DNA of 36,920 nucleotides from Bacteroidales bacterium (GCA_018400955.1 JAGYLH010000029.1:1-36920), one strand, 5' to 3'. Counted from the stretch's first letter, positions 1 through 7,440 are shown. A program made the numbers and translations. Notes: generated by a model from the letters alone, not told the origin.

Positions 1-1747
1 CCATATCTGCTTTCACATCGTTGGTGGCTTTTAGCTGATCAGGCGTGTCTTCGTAGATGAATGAGGCCTCTAATTCATTTTGCAAATAAGTATCGGGCAA
101 AAACTGAAAGCCGCTGCTGGTTTTGCGTGCAGCATAAATTTTTATCAGGTCACGGGCTATGTCTTTAACCTTGCTTTTCGTGCGGTTTTTAAGCTTTGTC
201 CATGCATTCGACCCAAGTTTGTTCAGTTGCGGCTCAACGCCATCGCTGCCTGAAAACTTGGCAATACGGTGCAGCGAATGTATGCTGATGTATAAAATAT
301 CGTTGTTTTTGTAAATCAACCTGATGGCTTCCTGCATACGGCCATTGTTGTCGATTATTTCCAAGCCGTCGAAGCGTCCGATACCATGGTCTATATGCGT
401 AACAAAATCGCCGGGTTTAAGGTCATACAACTCCTTTAAGGTGATGGATTCCTTGCTGGCGAAGCTCTCGCGCAAGTGAAATTTATGGTAGCGCTCAAAA
501 ATCTGGTGATCTGTATAGCAACAAATTTTTAACCCATGATCAATAAATCCGGCTTGCAGACTATGATAAACAGGTTCAAAACCAGCCTTTTTCCGCTCGG
601 GCCATTCTGCCTGTATATCTTCAAAAATGGCAGTTAAACGCTCAATTTGCTTTTTGTTTTCTGAGAGGATATAGGTTTGATAGCCCTTTTGCAGGTGATT
701 TACCAGGTCGCTGATCAGCAATTTGAAGTTTTTGTTAAAAGCAGGTTGGGCAGTAGTTTCAAATTTAATCGCCTCCTGGGCCCCCAAAACACTTTTAGTT
801 CCAAACTCGATGGTAGTCAATTGCTTTAGTTTTTCCCAAAGCATGTCGCCGGAAGCAAACAAAAGCTCCGGTTTGATGCTGTCGTCGTCGATATCTATTT
901 TTTCATAGGCCAGCAGTGCTTTTTCAAATTCGTTGTTGATACGGAGGGTAACCTCTTCAGCTTCCTCAATCCAGATGGTTGTTTTGGCTGGCAAATAGGT
1001 GAGGAAATCTTCGCGCTTGTCGCGTATCAGCCTGTCCTGCATATTGGGCAACAGGGCAATGCGGTTTAGTTTTTGAACAGACAGTTGCGTGACGGGGTCA
1101 AAACTACGGATTGTTTCCACCTCATCACCGAAAAACTCGATGCGATAGGGGTGGTCGTTGGCAAAGGAAAATACATCTAGCAAGCCGCCACGAATGGCGA
1201 ATTGCCCTGGTTCAACCACAAAATCGGCCCTTTCAAAATTGTATGCAATCAACATATCCGCCACAAAGTCAAGCGATACCCTTTCGCCCGTTTTTAATTT
1301 GAAAGTATTTTTTGAAAGGTATTGCCGCGTTACTACTTTTTCACTCAAGGCTTCGGGATAGGAAACAATCAGGGTTTTGCGCTCGCTGCTGCTCACCCTG
1401 CCCAGCACTTCGGTGCGGGAAAGCATATAGGTGTTGTCGGGCTTTTCAGGCTCGTAGGGCCTTTTGTAAGAGGTGGGATAAAACAACACCTGTTTGAGGT
1501 TGTAATCCAGTTGCCTCTCATCAAAAAAGTTTTCAAGGTCGTTGTAAAAATAGGCAGCAGACTCTTTATCGGGGCAAACAATCAGGTGTTGACCGCCCGC
1601 AATGTCTGTGGAAGCGGCAGTAAATGCGGCTTTTGATGAAGCCAAAAGGCCTGAAAGCAAAAGGTGCTTTTCGTCATGCAATTTGTCGGCCAATTCATTT
1701 ACGACCTTATAATTACGGTAAATTTCAAGGAGGATGTTTTTGCTCAA
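1..1747 (-). CDS. mfd: Transcription-repair coupling factor Mfd, N-terminal part (cut by window edge)
   Basis: Mfd removes RNA polymerase stalled at DNA lesions and recruits UvrA. About 582 codons are present, open to the window start. The reverse-strand translation has the UvrB-like N-terminal part (for example NYKVVNELADKLHD near the start and LFYPTSYKRPYEPEKP), then the RNA-polymerase-interacting CarD-like domain (KPGDFVTHIDHGIGRFDGL around 365-420). It ends in ASFIYEDTPDQLKATNDVKA, the segment just before the helicase Walker A. The helicase half therefore lies outside the window. No ATG exists in frame after the upstream TAA. The start chosen is TTG at 1747, giving (M)SKNILLEIYRN, with a TAnnTTTG promoter element about 22 bases upstream. 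Frame was checked at three places and is continuous. Family assignment is firm; the TTG start is inferred. Confidence 0.93.
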   Translation of the reverse strand, partial: MSKNILLEIYRNYKVVNELADKLHDEKHLLLSGLLASSKAAFTAASTDIAGGQHLIVCPDKESAAYFYNDLENFFDERQLDYNLKQVLFYPTSYKRPYEPEKPDNTYMLSRTEVLGRVSSSERKTLIVSYPEALSEKVVTRQYLSKNTFKLKTGERVSLDFVADMLIAYNFERADFVVEPGQFAIRGGLLDVFSFANDHPYRIEFFGDEVETIRSFDPVTQLSVQKLNRIALLPNMQDRLIRDKREDFLTYLPAKTTIWIEEAEEVTLRINNEFEKALLAYEKIDIDDDSIKPELLFASGDMLWEKLKQLTTIEFGTKSVLGAQEAIKFETTAQPAFNKNFKLLISDLVNHLQKGYQTYILSENKKQIERLTAIFEDIQAEWPERKKAGFEPVYHSLQAGFIDHGLKICCYTDHQIFERYHKFHLRESFASKESITLKELYDLKPGDFVTHIDHGIGRFDGLEIIDNNGRMQEAIRLIYKNNDILYISIHSLHRIAKFSGSDGVEPQLNKLGSNAWTKLKNRTKSKVKDIARDLIKIYAARKTSSGFQFLPDTYLQNELEASFIYEDTPDQLKATNDVKADM

Positions 1748-1768
1748 AACTGTCTTTTTTTAGGCTTG

Positions 1769-1776
1769 CAAAGGTA
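1769..1776 (-). promoter_or_regulatory. Candidate -7 promoter element for mfd
   Basis: The reverse strand reads TACCTTTG, an exact match to the Bacteroidota -7 consensus TAnnTTTG. It would start a transcript about 15-20 bases before the TTG start of mfd. No convincing -33 TTTG is visible at the expected distance, so the call rests on one element and its position. Confidence 0.5.
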
Positions 1777-1801
1777 CAGAAAATGAATTCGCCGTATTTG
1801 C

Positions 1802-2491
1802 CTAGCCGGCATCACTTATTTTCTGCAAAACCTCTTTTTGGAGCAGGCATACCTCCTTGCCCTCAACCCGTATAAGCCCTTCCTTTTTGAATTCGCTCAA
1901 AACCCTCACTGCATTTTCGCCGGTAATGGCAGACAACTCGCCCAGTTCTTTCCGGCTTAGGGTGAGCATAAATTGATCTGATTCGTGCAGCTGCGCCAGA
2001 TAGATCAAACTTTCCGCTACTTTGGCCCGAATCTGTTTTTGGTTTAGCGAAACAAGTTTCTTCATTATGGAAGCAAGGGTTTTGCTAAAAGATTGGTTGA
2101 GCATTTGCTGGAAGTCATGGTTTGCATGATACATTTTCTTCACAATATCAATATCAACCTGACAGGTATGGCAATGGGTGAGGGCAGTAACATTATAGGG
2201 GTAATTGGGGCTTCCGAAAATTGCTGTCAATCCAATATAATTCGCAGGCATAAGGATTCCAAGTATAATCTGTTTGTCAAACAATCCATTTACAAACATT
2301 TTGGCATTGCCCGACACTAAATTTATGGCATGCGTTATGGCTGCATCTTGCCGACAAATGGTTTCATGTTTTTTGTAAACCATTTGCACAGGTTTCAATT
2401 CATGCTGCATACCCATCTCGCGGGTAGTGAAGTAAATATCACACTTCCACTGGCATTGTTTGCAGTTTTTATGGGGCTCGATCAGTCGCAT
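1802..2491 (-). CDS. FNR/CRP-family transcriptional regulator with N-terminal cysteine cluster
   Basis: A 229-residue Crp/Fnr-type regulator: N-terminal cyclic-nucleotide-binding-like beta roll, long dimer helix (about residues 120-155) and a C-terminal winged helix-turn-helix (LSRKELGELSAITGENAVRVLSE region). Near the N terminus it carries C10-x2-C13-x3-C17, with further cysteines at 46, 107 and 110. This resembles FNR-type proteins that hold an iron-sulfur cluster, though the spacing is not that of E. coli FNR. The open frame extends 20 codons further upstream. I chose ATG at 2491 because a TAnnTTTG promoter and an inverted repeat lie inside that extension. It is divergent from the DUF4212/symporter/porin operon, which it probably controls. 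The signal sensed is unknown; oxygen, NO or redox is inference from the cysteines. Confidence 0.9.
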   Translation of the reverse strand: MRLIEPHKNCKQCQWKCDIYFTTREMGMQHELKPVQMVYKKHETICRQDAAITHAINLVSGNAKMFVNGLFDKQIILGILMPANYIGLTAIFGSPNYPYNVTALTHCHTCQVDIDIVKKMYHANHDFQQMLNQSFSKTLASIMKKLVSLNQKQIRAKVAESLIYLAQLHESDQFMLTLSRKELGELSAITGENAVRVLSEFKKEGLIRVEGKEVCLLQKEVLQKISDAG

Positions 2492-2509
2492 TTTGGCTGT
2501 TGCATCCGA

Positions 2510-2542
2510 CAAATATACATTAAAAAAATTGTTGTAAAACAA
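2510..2542 (-). promoter_or_regulatory. Candidate promoter of the FNR-like regulator
   Basis: On the reverse strand, TTG (2540-2542) is followed after 22 bases by TATATTTG (2510-2517), matching the TTG/-33 and TAnnTTTG/-7 pattern. It predicts a leader of roughly 10-15 bases before the ATG at 2491. The -33 element lies inside the inverted repeat 2528-2543, which suggests autoregulation. Confidence 0.5.
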
Positions 2543-2543
2543 T
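2528..2543. promoter_or_regulatory. Inverted repeat ATTGTT-N4-AACAAT, candidate operator A
   Basis: A perfect 6-4-6 inverted repeat in the divergent regulator/symporter intergenic region. It covers the -33 element of the regulator's own promoter, where a bound dimer would block RNA polymerase. The half-sites share TTGTT/AACAA with operator B, but the spacer is shorter. Confidence 0.45.
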
Positions 2544-2553
2544 GTTTTCAATC

Positions 2554-2573
2554 ATTGTTAAAAATATAACAAT
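2554..2573. promoter_or_regulatory. Inverted repeat ATTGTTA-N6-TAACAAT, candidate CRP/FNR-type operator B
   Basis: A perfect 7-6-7 inverted repeat. Its core TGTTA-N6-TAACA has the geometry of the classical CRP site TGTGA-N6-TCACA. Its centre (2563.5) lies about 38-40 bases upstream of the start site predicted from the -7 element at 2590-2597, close to the -41.5 position of class II CRP/FNR activation. The sequence is directly visible; binding by the adjacent regulator is inferred. Confidence 0.58.
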
Positions 2574-2589
2574 ATAGTTGATAATTCTT

Positions 2590-2597
2590 TAGCTTTG
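2590..2597 (+). promoter_or_regulatory. Candidate -7 element of the symporter operon
   Basis: TAGCTTTG matches TAnnTTTG. No good -33 element lies about 19 bases upstream, which would fit a promoter that depends on an activator bound at operator B. The predicted leader is about 60 bases and ends in a strong AGGAGG ribosome-binding site. Confidence 0.48.
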
Positions 2598-2661
2598 AGG
2601 CTTTTTAAGAGTATCGCAAAAATTCGATAAAATCAATCAAACTATAAAATAAGGAGGAAAA

Positions 2662-2949
2662 ATGCACGGACCTGCCGCAAAACTTGAAGCAGACAAATCA
2701 GCAGCTAAGAAAGCAAAATTAGGTGTAATCCTGTTCTTGGTTTATACACTTGTTTATGCCGGATTTGTAATTATTGGGCTCACTGACCCTGAACTTTTGG
2801 GGAAGCCTATTATTGGAAACCAAAATCTGGCCATCGTTTATGGATTTGGCTTAATCATACTGGCTATTATAATGGGATTTGTTTACAATTTCTTTTGCAC
2901 CAGAATGGAAGATAGTATGAACAGCAAAAAACAGGAGGATAAGTCATGA
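2662..2949 (+). CDS. DUF4212 family small membrane subunit of a sodium:solute symporter
   Basis: A 95-residue protein with two hydrophobic helices (about residues 22-43 and 56-77), soluble charged ends, and the family layout of a short subunit encoded just before a VC_2705-type symporter. It presumably assembles with the large symporter in the inner membrane. An unusually strong AAGGAGGAAAA ribosome-binding site precedes the ATG, notable because Bacteroidota seldom use Shine-Dalgarno pairing. Its stop overlaps the start of the symporter in an ATGA junction, so the two are translationally coupled. DUF4212 membership is by context, size and topology. The exact biochemical role is unknown. Confidence 0.87.
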   Translation: MHGPAAKLEADKSAAKKAKLGVILFLVYTLVYAGFVIIGLTDPELLGKPIIGNQNLAIVYGFGLIILAIIMGFVYNFFCTRMEDSMNSKKQEDKS

Positions 2950-4865
2950 TTTACGATGTGTCAATTTGGGCTGTGCTCATTTTTACTTTTTTTGTGGCAG
3001 CAGTGTTGGGGCTTTCCTTTTATTTTGCCCGCAAAACAAAATCAGCAGCCGGTTATTATGCTGCCGGCGGAAATATCCACTGGGGTGTAAACGGGATTGC
3101 TTTTGCCGGCGATTATTTATCAGCGGCATCTTTCCTTGGTATTTGTGGTATGATTGCCTTTTCGGGATACGACGGTTTCCTCTACTCCATTGGCTATCTG
3201 GCCGGCTGGGTGGTGGCTTTGTTTTTGGTAGCCGAACCACTGAAAAAGCTTGGGAAATATACCTTTACCGATGCCCTTGATGCAAGGTTCAACTCCAAAT
3301 CAATTAAGCTTACAGCCTCTATCAGCACCTTGATCGTGTCCGTTTTCTACCTGATTCCGCAAATGGTTGGTGCCGGCGACCTCGTAGTGCCTTTGCTCGG
3401 TTTGCCGCACTATGTGGGTGTGTTGATAGTGGGCTCTATTGTTATTTTTATTGTGGCTACAGCAGGGATGACTTCAACCACTTATGTACAATTTATCAAA
3501 GGGGCCTTACTTATTATTTTTTCGGTTGTTCTAACAGTTTATATCCTTAACAATGGCCTAACCCTGACCCCCGGAGGGAAAGAACATCGCTTCGAACGTT
3601 ATGAAGCTGTTGTGCTAGAAGGACAACTCGTTGGCCTTGAGGGCACTGATTACAATTTCGATAAAGCAGTAGAAGCAAATGGGCATACCTTTGCCAAACT
3701 CGAAAAGCAAGGCGTTTACCGCTGGTTTAAATTGTCTGATGATGGATTGTACCTGGATGAGATGTTGTCAACTTCAGTTGCTGATGATGGCACAAAGTTG
3801 TATAATGGTGAGCCAAAGTCCGAAAGAAAGTTTTTTCAGGTTGGTCACTTGACCAGCATTGAAGTGGATGGTCAGCAAGTGGAAGAAACAGGCCCACTGG
3901 GCCCATTTGAGTTTTTTACAGCCCTTGAGAATTCCGAATTGGTGCGGTTTACCCGTCAGGATCTCTGGGATGAAAACACTACGGTTTGGTACCAAACCCC
4001 TACTGCAGGCGCTGACATGGTAAAACCTGGACTCTTGCTTAAGGTATCGAGTAAGGCGGGGGCAACTTTCTGGACAAAACTCAATTTTGTTTCCTTGATG
4101 TTGGCCTTGTTTCTGGGCACATCAGCACTTCCCCATATTCTTATTCGCTACTATACTGTTGCCAGTCAGCGTGCAGCGCGTAAGTCAACCATCGTTGCCA
4201 TTGCCGCCATTGGCTTTTTCTACATCCTTACCATGTATATGGGATTAGGTGCGGCCATCAATGGGGTGCTCGATGTAGAAAGCAGCAATATGTCAGGCCC
4301 GCTTTTGGCCAAGTATTTTGGGGTTGGGCTTTTCTCCATCATTTCTGCCATTGCATTCGCAACAGTACTGGGAACGGTTTCAGGCCTTATTGTAGCCTCA
4401 TCGGGAGCTATAGCACACGATTTTCTTGACAATTACCTCGACATGAAGATGGACGACAAGAAAAAGGTAATGGCCGGAAAAATAGCAGCCTTCGGTGTTG
4501 GTATCCTCGCTATTGCACTCGGAATCCTTTTCAAAGGAATGAATGTTTCCTTCCTGGTGGGGCTGGCATTTGCTGTGGCGGCATCGGCCAACCTGCCTTC
4601 CATACTCTTCCTGCTTTTCTGGGAGAAAACAACGGCCAAGGGAATTTCATGGTCTATTGTTACAGGGATATTGTCATCCGTATTGCTCATTTTACTTTCT
4701 CCCTCCATGTTCGAGCGATACGGCCTGAGTAGTTCGGCAGCGATTTTTCCAATTGACAATCCAGGCATAGTTTCAATTCCGCTGGCTACGATTGTACTAG
4801 TAGTTGTTTCGTTGATGACACAAAAAGACAATTCAAGAAAGGTAGAAAACTATCACAATGGATAA
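2946..4865 (+). CDS. Sodium:solute symporter (SSS family, VC_2705/ActP-like)
   Basis: A 639-residue inner-membrane transporter of the sodium:solute symporter family, closest in layout to the VC_2705/acetate-permease (ActP) group that pairs with DUF4212 proteins. Family segments seen include AGYYAAGGNIHWGVNGIAFA near residues 35-54, FLGICGMIAFSGYDG, and GMTSTTYVQFIKGALLI at 174-190. Between the helix ending near residue 202 and the helix starting near 377 lies a hydrophilic stretch of about 170 residues. This makes the protein longer than ActP (about 550). AGGAGG precedes the start, which overlaps the small subunit by 4 bases. The stop overlaps the porin gene by 8 bases. The substrate is likely a small carboxylate such as acetate, but that is inference. 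Confidence 0.9.
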   Translation: MIYDVSIWAVLIFTFFVAAVLGLSFYFARKTKSAAGYYAAGGNIHWGVNGIAFAGDYLSAASFLGICGMIAFSGYDGFLYSIGYLAGWVVALFLVAEPLKKLGKYTFTDALDARFNSKSIKLTASISTLIVSVFYLIPQMVGAGDLVVPLLGLPHYVGVLIVGSIVIFIVATAGMTSTTYVQFIKGALLIIFSVVLTVYILNNGLTLTPGGKEHRFERYEAVVLEGQLVGLEGTDYNFDKAVEANGHTFAKLEKQGVYRWFKLSDDGLYLDEMLSTSVADDGTKLYNGEPKSERKFFQVGHLTSIEVDGQQVEETGPLGPFEFFTALENSELVRFTRQDLWDENTTVWYQTPTAGADMVKPGLLLKVSSKAGATFWTKLNFVSLMLALFLGTSALPHILIRYYTVASQRAARKSTIVAIAAIGFFYILTMYMGLGAAINGVLDVESSNMSGPLLAKYFGVGLFSIISAIAFATVLGTVSGLIVASSGAIAHDFLDNYLDMKMDDKKKVMAGKIAAFGVGILAIALGILFKGMNVSFLVGLAFAVAASANLPSILFLLFWEKTTAKGISWSIVTGILSSVLLILLSPSMFERYGLSSSAAIFPIDNPGIVSIPLATIVLVVVSLMTQKDNSRKVENYHNG

Positions 4866-6180
4866 GCTGAATTTTAAAGGCATTATGGGGTTCATCATGA
4901 CAATGGTCATGATAGCCCCATTTTTCCTAAATGCACAGCAAAATCAGGGCGATCCCAAATACGGGATCAGCTTTAATGGATTTATTAAAACAGACTATTT
5001 TTTCGATAGCCGCGAGAATTATACCATCCGCGAGGGGCATTTTCTTTTGTATCCCAAAGAAAAACAGTTTGATGCCGATGGCGTGGATATCAATGACAAG
5101 GCATCTTTTAATTTCTTGTCGATACAAACAAGGCTTACCGGAAAAATAAGTGCCCCCGATGCCTTCGGAGCCAAAACATCAGGTGTGCTCGAAGCTGACT
5201 TTTTCGGGAATGAAAATGCAGCCTTCGTGGACAATAACGGTTTTCGTTTGCGACATGCCTTTGTGAAATTGAACTGGGAAAAAACCGAATTGCTTGCCGG
5301 GCAAACATGGCATCCGTTTTTTATCCCTGCTTGCTTTTCAGGGGTGATTTCTTTTAATACCGGTGCGCCCATGCAGCCATTTTCGCGCAATCCGCAATTA
5401 CGTGTGCAACATCGGCTCGGGAAGTTTAGTATTAGTGGAGCCTTTTGGGCACAGCGCGATTTCACCAGTCCGCAAGGGTCGGCCTCCCTGCGCTACGCCA
5501 ATAGGCCGGGCATGAGTGGCTTGTTAATTTTTGAACATCAAAACGCAGAAAAAAACCACAAACTGATTGCCGGTGTAGGGGCTGATTATAAGGTGTTGCA
5601 ACCTTTGCTGACAACCAGCCTGGGCACGCAAAGCTTTGTTACCAGCGAAAAGGTGAAAGGGCTGTCATTTACTGCTTTTTTGAAACTTGAAAATCCTGCT
5701 TTTACCTATAAATTGCAGGCCATCTATGGTCAAAATCTGTTCGACCTGATTATGCTTGGCGGCTATGCCGTGCACGATATCATCGATACAGCCCGGAACA
5801 CTGTTAGCTATACCACCTTAAACAGCATGACGGCGTGGACCGAATTCCACACCAACGGCACCCGGATGCAGTTTGGGTTTTGGGCAGGCTACACCCAAAA
5901 CTTAGGTGCCAGGGAATCTATACTTTATTATTCCAATCAGGCTGAAGGGACTGCTGCAACGGTTCGTGGCAGCAATATCAAGTCGGTGCTAAGGCTGTCA
6001 CCCCGAATTGTCCTGAAAAGTGGCAAGTTTAATTTTGCTACAGAGCTTGAATATACGGCTGCTGCTTATGCCACTGCCGATGCACAGGGAAAATTGAACA
6101 GGGATGCCTTTGGCCTGATTACCGATGTGGAAACAATCGCCAATTTGCGTCTGCTATTTGCGGTTATTTATAATTTTTAG
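4858..6180 (+). CDS. DcaP-like outer-membrane porin
   Basis: A 440-residue beta-barrel protein. The N terminus has a signal peptide with likely cleavage after FFLNA at about residue 26. The mature part shows alternating aromatic and polar strands, segments such as FRLRHAFVKLNWEKTELLAGQ typical of DcaP-like trimeric porins, and a C-terminal phenylalanine (VIYNF) as in barrel proteins folded by Bam. It starts 8 bases inside the symporter gene, so it belongs to the same transcript. A porin plus a symporter in one operon suggests that the barrel lets the symporter's substrate cross the outer membrane. Assignment to DcaP-like proteins is from overall sequence feel and could instead be a related porin family. 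Confidence 0.8.
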   Translation: MDKLNFKGIMGFIMTMVMIAPFFLNAQQNQGDPKYGISFNGFIKTDYFFDSRENYTIREGHFLLYPKEKQFDADGVDINDKASFNFLSIQTRLTGKISAPDAFGAKTSGVLEADFFGNENAAFVDNNGFRLRHAFVKLNWEKTELLAGQTWHPFFIPACFSGVISFNTGAPMQPFSRNPQLRVQHRLGKFSISGAFWAQRDFTSPQGSASLRYANRPGMSGLLIFEHQNAEKNHKLIAGVGADYKVLQPLLTTSLGTQSFVTSEKVKGLSFTAFLKLENPAFTYKLQAIYGQNLFDLIMLGGYAVHDIIDTARNTVSYTTLNSMTAWTEFHTNGTRMQFGFWAGYTQNLGARESILYYSNQAEGTAATVRGSNIKSVLRLSPRIVLKSGKFNFATELEYTAAAYATADAQGKLNRDAFGLITDVETIANLRLLFAVIYNF

Positions 6181-6626
6181 GGGAGCACAGCGCCCAAAGA
6201 AACTAATTGGCGATTTGTATTTTAAGTCCGATGGCTGCGTTATACAAGTCATTCATGTCAGTCATCCCGAATTTTTCGGCGCTTTTGACATTCATTCATT
6301 GCAAGCCTTGCCCTCGAACATAAAAGCATAAGCCCTAGCCTGATTAATTCACAAATTTTCTACTGCTCTCGAAAATTCGGGACCAACTACCTGCGCACTA
6401 CACCCGCCCTCGATTTTTTTATTTCGGAAATAATTCACTATTCCCTCATTAAAAAAAATCTGCGGTTGGTCGTATTACTTGGTTTATGAACATCTTGTAA
6501 CGAAATTTTATGAATTATTCAGGCTCATAATTGTTCGACGAAGGCAATAAGGCCTGATGTTTTTTTGCCCCGAACCATTTTGTACGTATTTATTGTAAGC
6601 ATTAGCATGCATTTAGTAATTAATAC
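6181..6626. other. Gene-poor intergenic stretch
   Basis: About 450 bases without a recognisable gene between the porin and the XRE pair. It is AT-rich with no clear terminator for the porin operon. On the reverse strand 6203-6295 encodes a 30-residue open frame (starting MNVKSAEKFGM, ending IGLKIQIAN) that reads like the end of a protein. I cannot recognise it and see no extension of it. No mobile-element ends are evident. Confidence 0.5.
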
Positions 6627-6657
6627 TTGCTTTTATGTAATCAATTCATTACATTTG
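6627..6657 (+). promoter_or_regulatory. Promoter of the membrane protein/XRE pair
   Basis: TTG (6627-6629), 20 bases, then TACATTTG (6650-6657), a good match to the Bacteroidota TTTG-N19-TAnnTTTG promoter. The predicted start is about 20 bases before the ATG at 6683. Confidence 0.65.
6635..6654. promoter_or_regulatory. Inverted repeat ATGTAAT-N6-ATTACAT over the promoter, candidate XRE operator
   Basis: A perfect 7-6-7 palindrome fills the spacer of the promoter and overlaps its -7 element. A bound dimer would block initiation, so autorepression by the XRE protein encoded in the same operon is the simplest reading. Binding is inferred from position only. Confidence 0.6.
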
Positions 6658-6682
6658 TACGCTAATCTTAAAACCAATATGT

Positions 6683-7162
6683 ATGAAAACAAAAATTCTT
6701 TTCCCGAACCGTTTAAAACGGATTGGATGGGTAATCTTGGTTCCTTCTGCGATTCTGGGTATTCTTTTAACATTTGATGTCATTGGATTTGAACATCTAT
6801 TCAAAGCAAAAATGTTTGCCATTTATGCTGACGTTATTTTTGGTAGTACAGTAGTCTTTGGATTGGTGGAGAATACTATTTTAGATGAAATACTCGGAAT
6901 CCTTTGTATTGTTGGGGCAATATTTGTTGCTTTTTCAAAAGAAAAGGAGGAAGATGAGTTTATAGCCAAGATCCGTGCTGAATCTTTAGTCTGGGCTACA
7001 TATATCAACTATGCCATATTGGTTTTTTGCATTTTGTTTTTTTATGGTTCTGGATTTTACTACGTTATGATATTTAACATGTTTACAATTCTGATAATTT
7101 TTATCATTCGTTTTCATTACCAGCTTTACAATTCAAAAAAATCTTGTAGCAATGAAAAATAA
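6683..7162 (+). CDS. Small integral membrane protein of an XRE-linked pair, function unknown
   Basis: A 159-residue, strongly hydrophobic protein with four or five predicted helices (about residues 12-33, 44-60, 66-84, 106-124 and 127-146). A short charged loop (KEKEEDEF) follows the third. I recognise no enzyme motif. Its end overlaps the XRE regulator gene by 11 bases, so the two are translated together. Pairs of a small membrane protein and a short XRE regulator are common in Firmicutes and Bacteroidota and may sense membrane state, but no function can be assigned here. Base composition is more AT-rich than the neighbouring genes, which may mean transfer. Confidence 0.75.
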   Translation: MKTKILFPNRLKRIGWVILVPSAILGILLTFDVIGFEHLFKAKMFAIYADVIFGSTVVFGLVENTILDEILGILCIVGAIFVAFSKEKEEDEFIAKIRAESLVWATYINYAILVFCILFFYGSGFYYVMIFNMFTILIIFIIRFHYQLYNSKKSCSNEK

Positions 7163-7352
7163 CCTAAAAGTTGAAAGGGCGATTAAAAACATTACCCAGG
7201 AAGAATTGGCAAAGCAAATTGGTGTTACCAGACAGGCTATAAATTCAATTGAATTGAATAAATATGTTCCATCTACCGTTTTGGCTCTCAAATTAGCCCG
7301 CTTCTTTGAGAAGACTGTAAATGATATATTCTTCCTCGAAGAATCTGACTAA
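7152..7352 (+). CDS. Short XRE-family helix-turn-helix regulator
   Basis: A 66-residue protein that is nearly all DNA-binding domain. The helix-turn-helix is seen in ITQEELAKQIGVTRQAINSIE (about residues 14-34), followed by YVPSTVLALKLARFF. It matches the minimal YozG/Cro-like XRE regulators often found beside small membrane proteins. It overlaps the preceding membrane gene by 11 bases. The palindrome at 6635-6654 is the natural candidate operator. There is no ligand or sensor domain, so any signal would have to come through the membrane partner. Confidence 0.88.
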   Translation: MKNNLKVERAIKNITQEELAKQIGVTRQAINSIELNKYVPSTVLALKLARFFEKTVNDIFFLEESD

Positions 7353-7380
7353 TACAGCTACCGCTTGTAGCCAGATTTAC

Positions 7381-7417
7381 AAATAAAAAAACCGCTTCCC
7401 TTCACGGAAAGCGGTTT
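7381..7417 (-). terminator. Rho-independent terminator of groL
   Basis: Hairpin with AAACCGCTT (7389-7397) pairing with AAGCGGTTT (7409-7417), two further G-C pairs inside one mismatch, and a 5-base loop. On the reverse strand it is followed by a T-rich tract (TTTTTTATTT). It may also stop readthrough from the XRE gene. Confidence 0.8.
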
Positions 7418-7440
7418 ATAAGTATTAGATAAGATGGTTT

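Noticed and set aside
2492-2551. Longer start of the FNR-like regulator
   Set aside because: The extension overlaps a promoter and operator and lacks conserved sequence.
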